Assembly (NCBI RefSeq): GCF_017495225.1
Contig: NZ_JAFEIG010000014.1
Coordinates: 62,001-126,000 of the forward strand
From: Daejeonella sp.
Lineage (GTDB): Bacteria > Bacteroidota > Bacteroidia > Sphingobacteriales > Sphingobacteriaceae
Direction of reading: 5' to 3'
DNA: 64,000 nt
Part shown: positions 8,938 to 18,440 of the stretch, piece after piece
Numbering within the stretch: position 1 is the first letter of the stretch
How the letters are laid out: the number at the start of each line of letters is the position of its first letter
Position numbers and translations under genes: made by a program
Notes under the pieces: generated by a model
What the model saw: the letters and a program-made list of their open reading frames with translations, nothing else
The model's database searches: none
Told to the model about the DNA's origin: nothing

Positions 8938-9819
8938 TTAGAGTTGAGTCCCCTGCGGTTCTTTCGGGTTTGCAGGTTTCGTGCCTTTTAAAGTGAGTAT
9001 GAAGTTAGACAAATCAGCGGTTTGTTTTGCTGTAAGTGTTTTTTCCCATGAAATCATTCCCTTTTCAGGAACTCCGTATTTAATGGTTTTAAAGATACTA
9101 TTGATTGTTCCTCCATGAATCCAATATTCGTCGGTTAAATTCGGACCAACAGATCCACCACCATCCGCAACATGACATGCTACACAATTTTGCATGTAGA
9201 CTGCTTTGCCGGCGGCAATTACTGCGGGACTATTATCAACTTTTACACTGTTTTCATCAATTAGATTTCCTGCTTTTGCCAAGTAGGCTGCTTTTTCTAC
9301 CTCAGCTGCCTTCATTTCTATAGCATATTCTTCATCTTGAAGCGGGCTCCACTTAAATACATGATAATTAAGCAGATAAACCGAGCCAAATAATATTGAT
9401 CCATAAAACAATACATTAAACCATGCTGGAGTAGGATTATCTAATTCGGTAATTCCGTCAAAATCATGATCTAACATCATGTCTTTTTCTTCGGAAAGAG
9501 GTCTTAATCCCATTAATTTCGTCCAAATGCTTGGCTGAGTGCTTTTTGCAGACTTTTCAGCAGCTTCCCACTCATGATATTCCAACATTTTGGCTGGTTC
9601 TGCAGCTAGAATTTGTGTTGGTGATTTTATTTCGGCTGCCATTATGCGCACTGTTTTAAGCAAAACAAGTGCAACAATCAATAGGAGTAGCGCTACAAGA
9701 AACAAAATTACTATTGTTTCCATATAAAAATTACCTGTACTCCCTCCAGTATTTGCCTCTGCTGCCCAGCTGATATTGCCAGAAAACAATAGGGTGATTA
9801 TAAAAATTAAGCGTTTCAT
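8938..9819 (-). CDS. ccoP: cbb3 oxidase cytochrome c subunit CcoP
   Basis: Membrane-bound c-type cytochrome subunit that passes electrons to the CcoNO core. Features in order: a signal-like N-terminus (MKRLIFIITLLFSG), a first transmembrane segment, the FixP N-terminal motif around DHDFDGITELDNPTPAWF with a second transmembrane segment, then one cytochrome c domain with CVACH (about residue 215) and an axial Met probably in GMISW. Proteobacterial CcoP usually carries two haems; only one CxxCH is present here. The start at 9819 is preferred over the in-frame ATG at 9840 because it gives a clean N-terminus and lies 4 bases after the ccoQ stop. Confidence 0.9.
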   Translation of the reverse strand: MKRLIFIITLLFSGNISWAAEANTGGSTGNFYMETIVILFLVALLLLIVALVLLKTVRIMAAEIKSPTQILAAEPAKMLEYHEWEAAEKSAKSTQPSIWTKLMGLRPLSEEKDMMLDHDFDGITELDNPTPAWFNVLFYGSILFGSVYLLNYHVFKWSPLQDEEYAIEMKAAEVEKAAYLAKAGNLIDENSVKVDNSPAVIAAGKAVYMQNCVACHVADGGGSVGPNLTDEYWIHGGTINSIFKTIKYGVPEKGMISWEKTLTAKQTADLSNFILTLKGTKPANPKEPQGTQL

Positions 9820-9823
9820 AATT

Positions 9824-9991
9824 CTAAGCTTTATCGTCATTTAATGGTAGCTCACTCATATAGTTTACGTGTTTTTTTTTCATGGTAAATAGTAATACCG
9901 TAACAATAATGAAAAAAACCATAAATATTCCTAGCGAGGTGATCAGATAAACATCTGCACCAGATGTTTTATCTATAAATTGTCTAAACAT
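9824..9991 (-). CDS. ccoQ: CcoQ/FixQ-like small cbb3 oxidase subunit
   Basis: A 55-residue open frame beginning MFRQFIDKTSGADVY, with a single transmembrane helix (about residues 15-36) followed by KKKH and an acidic end. Its size, topology and position between ccoNO and ccoP match CcoQ/FixQ, which stabilises the oxidase. It starts 25 bases after ccoNO and its stop is 4 bases before the preferred ccoP start. Confidence 0.75.
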   Translation of the reverse strand: MFRQFIDKTSGADVYLITSLGIFMVFFIIVTVLLFTMKKKHVNYMSELPLNDDKA

Positions 9992-10016
9992 AAATTCTTA
10001 TTAATGGTTCAATGTA

Positions 10017-12152
10017 TTATTTTGATGGTGTTAAAGCCACATTACCCACTTTGATGTCTGTTCCAAGGCGCTGTAAGTATGCTATAATTGCAATTATTTC
10101 TTTATCGCTGCTTATTTTAATATTGTCTTTAGCTAGGCTTGCAACAATTCCCTCAGCTTGTTTTTTAAGGTCGGAATTGGCTTGTTGCTCATATAGAGGC
10201 GCGTAGGGCACTCCAAGTGTTCGCATGGCATTTATCTTAGCCACGGTGGTAGTAGTGTCTAAGGTCTGTTCTCCAAGCCAATCATATGCAGGCATAATAC
10301 TTCCTGGCGACATGCTTGTTGGGTCCATCAGGTGATTGTATTGCCATGCGTTTGAATATTTTCCACCTTCGCGATGTAAGTCGGGTCCCGTACGTTTCGA
10401 ACCCCACAAAAATGGATGATCATAAACAAACTCTCCCGCCTTGCTGTATTCGCCATAACGCTCGGTTTCTGATCGAAATGGCCTAACCATTTGTGAATGA
10501 CAATTTACACAGCCTTCTCGGATGTATAAATCGCGCCCCTGTAATTCAAGGGGTGTGTATGGTTTAACACTTGCAATGGTAGGTATGTTCGAAGAAATCA
10601 TGAAGGTTGGCATCATCTCTACCATTCCACCAATTAAAATTACAATAAGGGATAGTACAAGAAAAGTCATTGGCTTGCGTTCTAATGAACGATGCCATGT
10701 TTTTTCGGATGAACTTGGTGCATATGCAGGTTCTAATGCCATAGCTTCTGCTGGTTCATCAGCCACTAGTTTACCGCTTTTTGCAGTTTTAATTAGGTTA
10801 TAGGTCATTACGATAACACCAGTTAGGTATAATGTGCCTCCAATAGACCTAAAAATATGCATCGGCAAAAGTTGAAGTGTTGTTTCTAAGAAGTTTGGAT
10901 ATTTTAACAATCCTTCAGGAGTAAACTCTTTCCACATTAAGCCTTGTAAAAATCCAGATAAATACATCGGTATGGCATAGAAAAGTATTCCTAAAGTGCC
11001 TATCCAAAAGTGGAATGCTACAAGCTTTTTAGAGAAAATTTCGGTTTTATAAATTCTCGGGATTAACCAATATAAAATGGCGAAAGTTAAGAAACCATTC
11101 CATCCTAATGCGCCTACATGCACGTGTGCAACTATCCAGTCGGTAAAGTGGGCAATTGCATTTACTTGTTTTAAGGATAACATAGGCCCCTCGAAAGTTG
11201 ACATACCATAGGCCGTGATACCTACAACCATAAACTTTAGGTTTGTATCTTCTCGTACTTTATCCCATGCACCTCTTAAAGTTAATAAACCGTTAATCAT
11301 ACCTCCCCAACTTGGTGCAATAAGCATAATTGAGAATGCAACGCCCAAAGATTGAGCCCAATCTGGAAGCGATGAATATAATAAGTGATGCGGACCAGCC
11401 CAGATATAGATAAAGATCAATGACCAGAAGTGTAGAATACTAAGTTTATAAGAATAAACGGGTCTCTGCGACATTTTAGGTAGGAAATAATACATCATTC
11501 CTAAATATGGTGTGGTTAAAAAGAACGCAACCGCATTATGCCCGTACCACCATTGTACAAGTGCATCCTGAACACCAGCGTATAAATAATAACTTTTAAA
11601 TGCTGAAATTGGTAACTGAAATGAATTGACTATGTGCAGCACTGCAACAGTAACAAAGGTTGCAATGTAGAACCAAATAGCTACATACATGTGTCGCTCA
11701 CGACGCTTAATAATTGTACCGAACATATTTATTCCGAATACCACCCAAATAAGGGTAATCGCAATATCAATTGGCCATTCTAACTCAGCATATTCATGTG
11801 AAGTTGTTAATCCCAATGGTAAAGTAATTGCTGCTGCTACAATAATCAGTTGCCAACCCCAAAAATGGATGCTGCTCAGCTTATCGCTAAACATTCTGGC
11901 TTTTAAAAGGCGCTGTAGCGAGTAGTAAACGCCCATGAATATTCCATTTCCCACAAATGCAAAAATTACTGCATTGGTGTGTAAAGGACGAATACGGCCG
12001 AATGTAGTGTATTGATTGCCTAAATTCATCTCCGGCTTAAAGAGTTGAAGGGCTACCAAAAGGCCGACAAGCATTCCCACAAGTCCCCATATGACTGTGG
12101 CAATGGCAAAATTCCTTACAATTTTATTGTCATAGTTAAATTTTTCAAGCAT
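10017..12152 (-). CDS. ccoN: cbb3 oxidase, fused CcoN-CcoO subunits
   Basis: Catalytic subunit I fused to the monohaem cytochrome c subunit II in one 711-residue protein. The first 470 or so residues form the 12-helix CcoN core, with WWYGHNAVAFF (active-site His), GPHHLLYSSLP (CuB His pair) and AHVHVGALGWNGF (haem ligands). After a linker and another transmembrane helix, the CcoO part has EGCVNCHSQMVRPF as its haem c site. The complex reduces oxygen at low concentration and pumps protons. The fusion is common in Bacteroidota. Upstream are ccoS and a Crp/Fnr-like site at 12226-12245. Confidence 0.95.
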   Translation of the reverse strand: MLEKFNYDNKIVRNFAIATVIWGLVGMLVGLLVALQLFKPEMNLGNQYTTFGRIRPLHTNAVIFAFVGNGIFMGVYYSLQRLLKARMFSDKLSSIHFWGWQLIIVAAAITLPLGLTTSHEYAELEWPIDIAITLIWVVFGINMFGTIIKRRERHMYVAIWFYIATFVTVAVLHIVNSFQLPISAFKSYYLYAGVQDALVQWWYGHNAVAFFLTTPYLGMMYYFLPKMSQRPVYSYKLSILHFWSLIFIYIWAGPHHLLYSSLPDWAQSLGVAFSIMLIAPSWGGMINGLLTLRGAWDKVREDTNLKFMVVGITAYGMSTFEGPMLSLKQVNAIAHFTDWIVAHVHVGALGWNGFLTFAILYWLIPRIYKTEIFSKKLVAFHFWIGTLGILFYAIPMYLSGFLQGLMWKEFTPEGLLKYPNFLETTLQLLPMHIFRSIGGTLYLTGVIVMTYNLIKTAKSGKLVADEPAEAMALEPAYAPSSSEKTWHRSLERKPMTFLVLSLIVILIGGMVEMMPTFMISSNIPTIASVKPYTPLELQGRDLYIREGCVNCHSQMVRPFRSETERYGEYSKAGEFVYDHPFLWGSKRTGPDLHREGGKYSNAWQYNHLMDPTSMSPGSIMPAYDWLGEQTLDTTTTVAKINAMRTLGVPYAPLYEQQANSDLKKQAEGIVASLAKDNIKISSDKEIIAIIAYLQRLGTDIKVGNVALTPSK

Positions 12153-12225
12153 ACTATCGGGTTTTTATTTATGGTGTAAATCTAATTTTCAGGCTGTGAC
12201 AATCAAGTGACAGAACATCGAAAAA

Positions 12226-12245
12226 AAAGTGATTCTAGTCACTTT
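12226..12245. promoter_or_regulatory. Crp/Fnr-like palindrome upstream of ccoNO
   Basis: AAAGTGA-TTCTAG-TCACTTT is a perfect 7+7 inverted repeat with the TGA-N6-TCA core. Its centre is 83 bases before the ccoN start and it overlaps the last codons of ccoS. A near -7 element (TAGATTTA, minus strand, 12177-12184) lies downstream of it, a spacing compatible with an upstream activator site. Confidence 0.6.
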
Positions 12246-12400
12246 TCGGCTTCCTTTGGGATGTCATCATCGAATAAAATTCGAACACCTGGTGTATAGG
12301 TATCATCGTTTTGTCCATTTTTCATCGCCCAGAAAAAAGCGAATAAAAAAATCAGTGCTAAGAATACACTACAACCAATCAAAAAGTATAAGATGTTCAT
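12239..12400 (-). CDS. ccoS: cbb3 oxidase assembly protein CcoS
   Basis: A 53-residue protein with one N-terminal transmembrane helix followed by FFWAMKNGQNDDTYTPGVRI, the family signature of CcoS, which is required for cofactor insertion into cbb3 oxidase. Its ATG overlaps the ccoI stop by 4 bases (ATGA), so it is translationally coupled to ccoI. Confidence 0.9.
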   Translation of the reverse strand: MNILYFLIGCSVFLALIFLFAFFWAMKNGQNDDTYTPGVRILFDDDIPKEAEK

Positions 12401-14796
12401 ATTAATTTATTTTTTCTAGCAAACACATGTGTTGCAATGCTGGTGAATGAAATGATAGTTACCGTGCTTAGTGGCATTAAAATAGCTGCAAAAAGGGGTG
12501 ATAATAAGCCTTGCACCGCAAAAAATAATCCCACCACATTATATACTAGGGATATGCTGAAACTGATGTGTATCACCTTTACAGCATCTTTAGCTTGCTG
12601 AATGAATTGGGGTAATTTTTCGAAACTTGCCCCATCAAGAATGGCATCACAACCGGGCGAAAAATTATTGATATTGTCGGTAACGGCTATGCCTAAATCA
12701 CTTTGTTTTAGTGCTCCTGCATCATTTAAACCATCTCCAAGCATCATTACTTTATCGTTTTTTTTCTGAAGTGCTTTGATATAGTCTAACTTATTCTGCG
12801 GACTTTGAGAGAAGTGCATTTGACTTTCCCAAGGAAATGCAGGAAGGAGATACTCCCGTTCTGTATCTTGATCTCCTGATAGTAAATGCATGTTTAGTTT
12901 GCTTCCTAAATGCGAAAAAAGTTCTTTTAACCCCTTTCGCCAGCCTTGCCTGAAGCTGAAATATCCGGTATATCGCTCAGAAATCTGTATGTACACTGTT
13001 CCGGAGTCTTTTTTCTCGGATTTTATATTGATAAATGACGCACTGCCAATGCGTACCATTTTGCGATTTACAATACCCTCAATTCCTTTGCCTGGAATTT
13101 CTTTGTATTCACTTACCGTAAAATATTCATTGATTTTCATCCATTTAACAAGCTCTCTACTTAATGGGTGTCCCGAATTACGTGCTAATGAACTAATCAT
13201 GCACTGTTCCTCATAACTGAGGTCGCCCTCAAAGCTAATTCTAAAACCCTCAGGAGCCGTAATTGTTCCAGTTTTGTCGAAAACAAGTGTATTTATTTTT
13301 GCCATCTGCTCCACAACAGCAGTATTTTTGAGATAGAATTTATTTTTATCGAAAATACTCAGCACCGCCGAAAGGGTAAATGGTGAACTTAATGCCAAGG
13401 CGCATGGGCAGGCAATAATTAATACAGCAGTAAATGCTTGCCATGCTTTAGCACTATCATCAAACATCCAAAATGCGGCAGATCCAAAGGCAATAGCTAG
13501 GAGAACTACACTAAAATATTTGCTTACAGTGTCACTAAAAGTGTCAATTTTCTTTCTTTTCTCATCAAAAATCTCATTATTCCAAAGGCTAGTTAAATAA
13601 CTTTGCGATACAGGCTTAATTACCTCAAGCTCAATGGCTTCATTAATTTGTCGCCCACCCGCATAAACCACCTCACCTAAAACTTTTTGTATTGGCGCCG
13701 ATTCTCCTGTAACGAAACTAAAGTCAATCACCGCATCACCCTTCATAAGTATGGTGTCTGCAGGGATAATTTCATTATTTCGAATTAAGATTCGATCACC
13801 AACCTGCAATTCATCCATCGGGATAGGTTTTTCACCTGCTTCACTAATTAAGGTAACTGCAACTGGGAAATAGGAACGATAGTCGCGTTCAAAAGATAGG
13901 TGATGGTAAGTACGTTGTTGCACCCATTTGCCTATCAATAAGAAAAATACAAGCCCGCAAAGTGTATCCACAAAGCCTGCTCCACTACCACTTAAAATTT
14001 CATAAAAGGAACGAATAAACATCACCGCAATTCCAAGTGCTAAAGGGAAATCTAGATTTAATACCTTGTTAGTCAGGTTCTTCCACGCAGAAATAAAATA
14101 GTCGCGGCCACTATAAAATACCACAGGAATGGCGAAAATCAAATTAAGCCAACCAAAAAATGTCTTGAATTGCTGCTCAAATGCGGCCATCCCAAAATAT
14201 TCGGGGAAGCTTAAAAGCATGACATTCCCAAAACAGAAACCAGCAACTGCAATCTTTTTTATAATATCTCTATCCGAAACTTTGTTTTGCTCTTTTACTA
14301 CATCTTGCAAACTGATAAGTGGCTCATAACCAATGGCGCCAAGCATTTTCACAAGTTCACGCAACGAAAACTCCTTGTGTTTAAAGCTAATCACCACCTG
14401 TTTTTTCAGGAAGTCAATTCTTGAATTAACGATTGATGGATTAATCTTATAGAGATGCTCTAATAACCATAAACATGAACTACAATGTATGGATGGAATG
14501 TAGAGGGTGATGATGCTAATATTCTCATCAGAATAGTCGAGAAGAGATGCAGCAATTTTAGGCTCGTCTAAATAATCATAATGAGATGAAATTACATCTT
14601 GCGTTGTTCCAGGAGTATTATTGTAACTATAATAATTGCAAAGTTGATTTTCTGACAGAATCGTATATACACTCTGACAACCTATGCAGCAAAAATCTTT
14701 CTCATCGTAATGGTAATCTTGATCTGGGCAGTCATTCCCACAATGATAACATTGTTTTAATTTCTCAGCTTGTTTTTGAGTATCGAGAGTATCCAT
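12397..14796 (-). CDS. ccoI: Copper-type P1B ATPase CcoI/FixI
   Basis: Heavy-metal translocating P-type ATPase that supplies copper for cbb3 oxidase. Order: a Cys-rich N-terminal metal-binding segment (CYHCGNDCP...CCIGC), an HMA-like domain with CSSCLWLLEH, transmembrane helices, a TGES-type actuator (VTGESAP), the ion-site motif ACPCALALSSP, the phosphorylation site DKTGTIT, and GDGLNDAGAL. I prefer the ATG at 14796 over an in-frame GTG at 14811, giving 799 residues. It is first in the ccoI-ccoS-ccoNO-ccoQ-ccoP series. A Crp/Fnr-like site is centred 64 bases upstream of the start. Confidence 0.94.
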   Translation of the reverse strand: MDTLDTQKQAEKLKQCYHCGNDCPDQDYHYDEKDFCCIGCQSVYTILSENQLCNYYSYNNTPGTTQDVISSHYDYLDEPKIAASLLDYSDENISIITLYIPSIHCSSCLWLLEHLYKINPSIVNSRIDFLKKQVVISFKHKEFSLRELVKMLGAIGYEPLISLQDVVKEQNKVSDRDIIKKIAVAGFCFGNVMLLSFPEYFGMAAFEQQFKTFFGWLNLIFAIPVVFYSGRDYFISAWKNLTNKVLNLDFPLALGIAVMFIRSFYEILSGSGAGFVDTLCGLVFFLLIGKWVQQRTYHHLSFERDYRSYFPVAVTLISEAGEKPIPMDELQVGDRILIRNNEIIPADTILMKGDAVIDFSFVTGESAPIQKVLGEVVYAGGRQINEAIELEVIKPVSQSYLTSLWNNEIFDEKRKKIDTFSDTVSKYFSVVLLAIAFGSAAFWMFDDSAKAWQAFTAVLIIACPCALALSSPFTLSAVLSIFDKNKFYLKNTAVVEQMAKINTLVFDKTGTITAPEGFRISFEGDLSYEEQCMISSLARNSGHPLSRELVKWMKINEYFTVSEYKEIPGKGIEGIVNRKMVRIGSASFINIKSEKKDSGTVYIQISERYTGYFSFRQGWRKGLKELFSHLGSKLNMHLLSGDQDTEREYLLPAFPWESQMHFSQSPQNKLDYIKALQKKNDKVMMLGDGLNDAGALKQSDLGIAVTDNINNFSPGCDAILDGASFEKLPQFIQQAKDAVKVIHISFSISLVYNVVGLFFAVQGLLSPLFAAILMPLSTVTIISFTSIATHVFARKNKLI

Positions 14797-14853
14797 AACT
14801 TCAAAAATCACTTGATTTTCAAAGTATTACAATGATTTGCATTATTAAAGAAA

Positions 14854-14867
14854 GTGATATCAATCAC
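14854..14867. promoter_or_regulatory. Crp/Fnr-like palindrome upstream of ccoI
   Basis: GTGAT-ATCA-ATCAC differs from the Fnr consensus TTGAT-N4-ATCAA only at the two outermost positions. It lies in the 94-base gap between the downstream end of the other P-type ATPase gene and the ccoI start codon. Confidence 0.6.
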
Positions 14868-14890
14868 ATTCTTTATGATAATTAGCTGTT

Positions 14891-17383
14891 TTATCTCTGT
14901 TTTCTCCGCATAATTTTGAAAATTTCAATCCACATCACACCGATAAAGGCTGCAACAAAGCAATAAACTAATTCTGTAAATGATAGTGGAACAAATTCAA
15001 AAATATTTTGAATCGGCTTAAAATAAATCGATAGTAGTAAAATGAGGATAGAAATGCTGAGCACTAAGGGAATTAATGCATTTTTATATCTGATTGTGGT
15101 AAATATGGAGTAATAAAATGACCTATTGGCAAGGGTTAAGAAAATATTGCTGAAAATGAGCGTGCTATAAATGATAGTACGTACCTCTGCAATTTCATAA
15201 CCATTTTCCATGTAATAATAACCCATCCCCAAACATGAAGCTGTAATGATAAGTCCCTGAATAATACTTATTGATAACTCATTAAATGAGAAAAAAGTCG
15301 CGCTAAGTTTTCGCGGTGCTTTTTTCATTGAATTTGCTTCTATAGGCTCATTTTCGAAGATTATTGAGCAAGTGGGACCCATAATTAATTCTAAAAATAT
15401 CACATGAACCGGTGAGAAAAAATTAGTGTATTTCCAGAAAAGGAGTAGGGGCACAGTAACAATTAAAATTATAGGAATGTGGATAGAAATAATGTACTGT
15501 ATAGCTTTTTTAAGATTTTCATAGATTCTTCTGCCGAGAGCAATGGCTTCTACCATGTGGACTAAATTATCATCTATGAGGATGAGTGATGCGGCTTGAC
15601 GCGCAACTTCAGAGCCTTTTTTACCCATTGCTATGCCGATGTGCGAAGATTTTAATGCCAAACTATCATTCACCCCATCGCCAGTCATGGCCACCACGTG
15701 GCTTTTTTGCTTTAAAATATTGATTATTCTAAGTTTTGCCTCCGGAAACATCCTTGTATAAATATTCACATCATCTACTATGCTTAAGAGTTTTTCATCA
15801 CTCATTTGTATCAAGTCCTTTCCTTCTAAGGTTTTTTCAGCGCCTTTAAATCCGCATTGTTTTGCAATAGCTGAAGTTGTAATTGCATTATCGCCAGTAA
15901 TGATTTTTACCCCAATTCCCGCTTGATAAAATTGCTTAAAAACCTTGTTTATATTTTCTTTTGGAGGATCGTAAAATGCAAGTAATCCTAAAAAAGTGAA
16001 GGAGAAATCCTGCTGCTTTTTAGGAAATTCATTACCCTTTAAATCAGTTTTCCCGACGCCTAATACCCGATACCCCTGTGATGCAAGACTTTGAATTTTT
16101 AAATTAATTTCAGTTTTTTCAGCATTGGTGAGCTCTGAAACATTCATTATTGCCTCGGGTGCGCCTTTTGCAGCAATATGGCGTTCTCCTTTTCCATTTT
16201 CAAAAATGTGGGTCATCATTGGTGGCTGACCGTCAAGAGGATATTCGTGTATCATCTTAAAATCCTTACGTTTATCCTTCGGAATTAGTTTTTTATAGTG
16301 GTCGTGAAGTGCAATCTCCATTGGATCGAAAGGAATTGGCTCACTCGCCCACATACCATATTCAGCCACTTCATTTAGGTTTTTTTGCTCCTTAATTTGC
16401 TCTTTATCAAATAATTCCTTGTTTTTGTGAAGGTAAATGGCTGCTAACTCCATTTTGTTCTCGGTAATGGTCCCTGTTTTATCAATACAAATAACTGTTG
16501 CCGCACCAAGAGTTTCAACCGTATTAAGTCCTTTGACAAGAATGCCTGTTTTTGAGAGTTTCCATGCCCCCAATGCCATAAATGTTGTGAACGCAACGGG
16601 AATCTCTTCTGGAAGGATAGACATGGCCAATGTTAAAGCCATTAGGAGACTATCCAAGAATTTATGTGTTTGGAAATAGTAAAATATTAAGACCAATAAA
16701 AAGCAAATTAGCCCCACAATGGTCATGGATTTTACGAAACTTAATATTTGTTTGTATAAAGGGGGTTTTTCTGTTTTAATTTCCTTGGCTAATTTGGCTA
16801 ATTGCGCCGCTCTACTTTGGTCTCCGGTTGCAGTTACTCTATAAACGGCTAATCCTGAAACAGCTAAAGTGCCTTGAAATACATTATTTTGATCCTTAGC
16901 ACTACTTTTGCTCTGCGAAAATGATTCACCAGTTAATACAGATTCATTTACGGCAAAGTCATTGCTATGTACTATCTCTCCGTCGGCTGCTATAACTGAA
17001 CCTTCTTCTGAAATTAAAAAATCACCTAAAACAATTTCTTCAGAGGCAATTTCAATGATTTTATTATCTCGAATAACTTTAGTTTTTGAAGCAGTTAATA
17101 CTTGCAGTAATGAAAGTGCTTTTCGTGTTCTAAAGCTTTGAAAAAAAGAAATGGTTGAGACTAAAAGCACTGCCGATAACAGGAATATTGCTTCCGAAAA
17201 TTCACCCAATAAAAAATAAACAAGTGCCGAAGCAATTAAAAGTATAAAAATGGGTTCAAGAACCATTTCCTTCAGGATGATAATGAATTCGCTCTGCTCT
17301 TTCCCTGAAATTGAAACATCTTTTTTTCGTAACTCAACATCGGCATTACTTAAGCCATGAAAGGGGAATGGATTTTTTGTCAT
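14891..17383 (-). CDS. Cation-translocating P-type ATPase (P2-like, possibly Ca2+)
   Basis: P-type ATPase of the calcium/magnesium-like class II rather than the copper class. It has an N-terminal cation ATPase domain (FPFHGLSNADVELR), the actuator motif TGES, the M4 motif PEEIPVAF in place of PEGLP, the phosphorylation site CIDKTGTITENK, and the hinge GDGVNDSLALK. C-terminal helices include ELIMGPTCSIIFENEP. The ion is not certain; Ca2+ is the usual guess for this group. The start at 17383 (MTKNPFPF) fits the family N-terminus; an in-frame ATG at 17446 would add 21 residues. It precedes ccoI on the same strand, and uspA is divergent. Confidence 0.85.
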   Translation of the reverse strand: MTKNPFPFHGLSNADVELRKKDVSISGKEQSEFIIILKEMVLEPIFILLIASALVYFLLGEFSEAIFLLSAVLLVSTISFFQSFRTRKALSLLQVLTASKTKVIRDNKIIEIASEEIVLGDFLISEEGSVIAADGEIVHSNDFAVNESVLTGESFSQSKSSAKDQNNVFQGTLAVSGLAVYRVTATGDQSRAAQLAKLAKEIKTEKPPLYKQILSFVKSMTIVGLICFLLVLIFYYFQTHKFLDSLLMALTLAMSILPEEIPVAFTTFMALGAWKLSKTGILVKGLNTVETLGAATVICIDKTGTITENKMELAAIYLHKNKELFDKEQIKEQKNLNEVAEYGMWASEPIPFDPMEIALHDHYKKLIPKDKRKDFKMIHEYPLDGQPPMMTHIFENGKGERHIAAKGAPEAIMNVSELTNAEKTEINLKIQSLASQGYRVLGVGKTDLKGNEFPKKQQDFSFTFLGLLAFYDPPKENINKVFKQFYQAGIGVKIITGDNAITTSAIAKQCGFKGAEKTLEGKDLIQMSDEKLLSIVDDVNIYTRMFPEAKLRIINILKQKSHVVAMTGDGVNDSLALKSSHIGIAMGKKGSEVARQAASLILIDDNLVHMVEAIALGRRIYENLKKAIQYIISIHIPIILIVTVPLLLFWKYTNFFSPVHVIFLELIMGPTCSIIFENEPIEANSMKKAPRKLSATFFSFNELSISIIQGLIITASCLGMGYYYMENGYEIAEVRTIIYSTLIFSNIFLTLANRSFYYSIFTTIRYKNALIPLVLSISILILLLSIYFKPIQNIFEFVPLSFTELVYCFVAAFIGVMWIEIFKIMRRKQR

Positions 17384-17458
17384 TGTATAAAATTTCACCA
17401 TATAAACTTCTCTTAAATTAAGCATTTTGATTGGTTTATTAGTCATATTTATGAATAT

Positions 17459-17470
17459 TGACGAGCGTCA
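17459..17470. promoter_or_regulatory. Crp/Fnr-like palindrome between ATPase and uspA genes
   Basis: TGACGAGCGTCA is a 5+5 inverted repeat with a 2-base centre and fits TGA-N6-TCA. It lies in the divergent promoter region and could serve either gene. Confidence 0.4.
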
Positions 17471-17582
17471 TATTTTTTGATTTTTGAAAAGTGTAAATTG
17501 CTGTCCATGACAATAATTCGAACATAATAGGTATTCGAATCTGGATAGTTAACGTACAATTTCACTCTTTAACCCAATAAAT

Positions 17583-18413
17583 ATGCTTAAAATTCTCGCC
17601 ACAACCGATTTCTCCGTAAACTCAAAGGCAGGTATTCGCTTTGCCATTCAACTAGCATCCCAGCAAGCATGTGAAATTACTTTTTTTCACTCCTACCATA
17701 TTATGAAGCCCAGTATTTGGGATGCAAAGAGATTTACTAGCTATGAAAAGAGTGAAACGGTAAAGATTAAAAACAAATTGGAAAAGTTTGTTGCTGCTAT
17801 TTATAAAGCCTTAGATACCAAACCTGAAAAAGTACATTATGTAATTAGTAGTTCCTTTGTTACTGATAGTAATATCATTAAATATGCTACAGATCATCAA
17901 TTTGACTTAATTTGTATCAGTAGAAGAGGAGAAGGGAAGCTGAAAAAAATATTCGGAACCAATACCACAAATTTAATTCAGCGTTCAACAGTGCCAGTTA
18001 TGGCAATTCCACATAATTATAAAAGCATGAAGATTAATTCGGTGCTCTACGCCTCCGATTTAGCCAATTTAAAGCATGAAATGGATAAAGTTGTAGCTTT
18101 TGCAAAACCTCTTGGAGCAACAATCGAACTTCTTCATCTAAATTATCCTTCAGATACATCTGATAATATGAAAACCATTGAGGATGTGATTAAAGATTAT
18201 CCAAAAACAAACATCACCTACCGATTAGAAAATATTGATCTTATTTATAATCTAGTTTCTAATTTGGAGCAAGTAATAAAAAAGACTAAACCATCTATTT
18301 TAGTCATGTTCACAGATCAAGATCTTGGTTTTTTTGAGAAATTATTTCTTTCAAGTAGTACCGCTGACTTTTCATTAAGTGCTTCTGTACCATTGCTTGT
18401 GTTCAAGAAATAG
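17583..18413 (+). CDS. Universal stress protein, tandem UspA domains
   Basis: Cytoplasmic stress protein with two UspA-like domains (about residues 1-140 and 150-276). The first begins MLKILATTDFSVNS and has the DLICISRRGEGKLKKIFGTNTTNLI nucleotide-loop region and PVMAIP end. The second begins VLYASDLANLKHEMDK and ends VPLLVFKK and is more degenerate. The size fits Bacteroidota double-Usp proteins. It is divergent from the P-type ATPase gene and next to a Crp/Fnr-like palindrome, so induction under low oxygen is a plausible inference. Confidence 0.85.
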   Translation: MLKILATTDFSVNSKAGIRFAIQLASQQACEITFFHSYHIMKPSIWDAKRFTSYEKSETVKIKNKLEKFVAAIYKALDTKPEKVHYVISSSFVTDSNIIKYATDHQFDLICISRRGEGKLKKIFGTNTTNLIQRSTVPVMAIPHNYKSMKINSVLYASDLANLKHEMDKVVAFAKPLGATIELLHLNYPSDTSDNMKTIEDVIKDYPKTNITYRLENIDLIYNLVSNLEQVIKKTKPSILVMFTDQDLGFFEKLFLSSSTADFSLSASVPLLVFKK

Positions 18414-18440
18414 TGTGAAATGGATCAATTTTAATCCATC

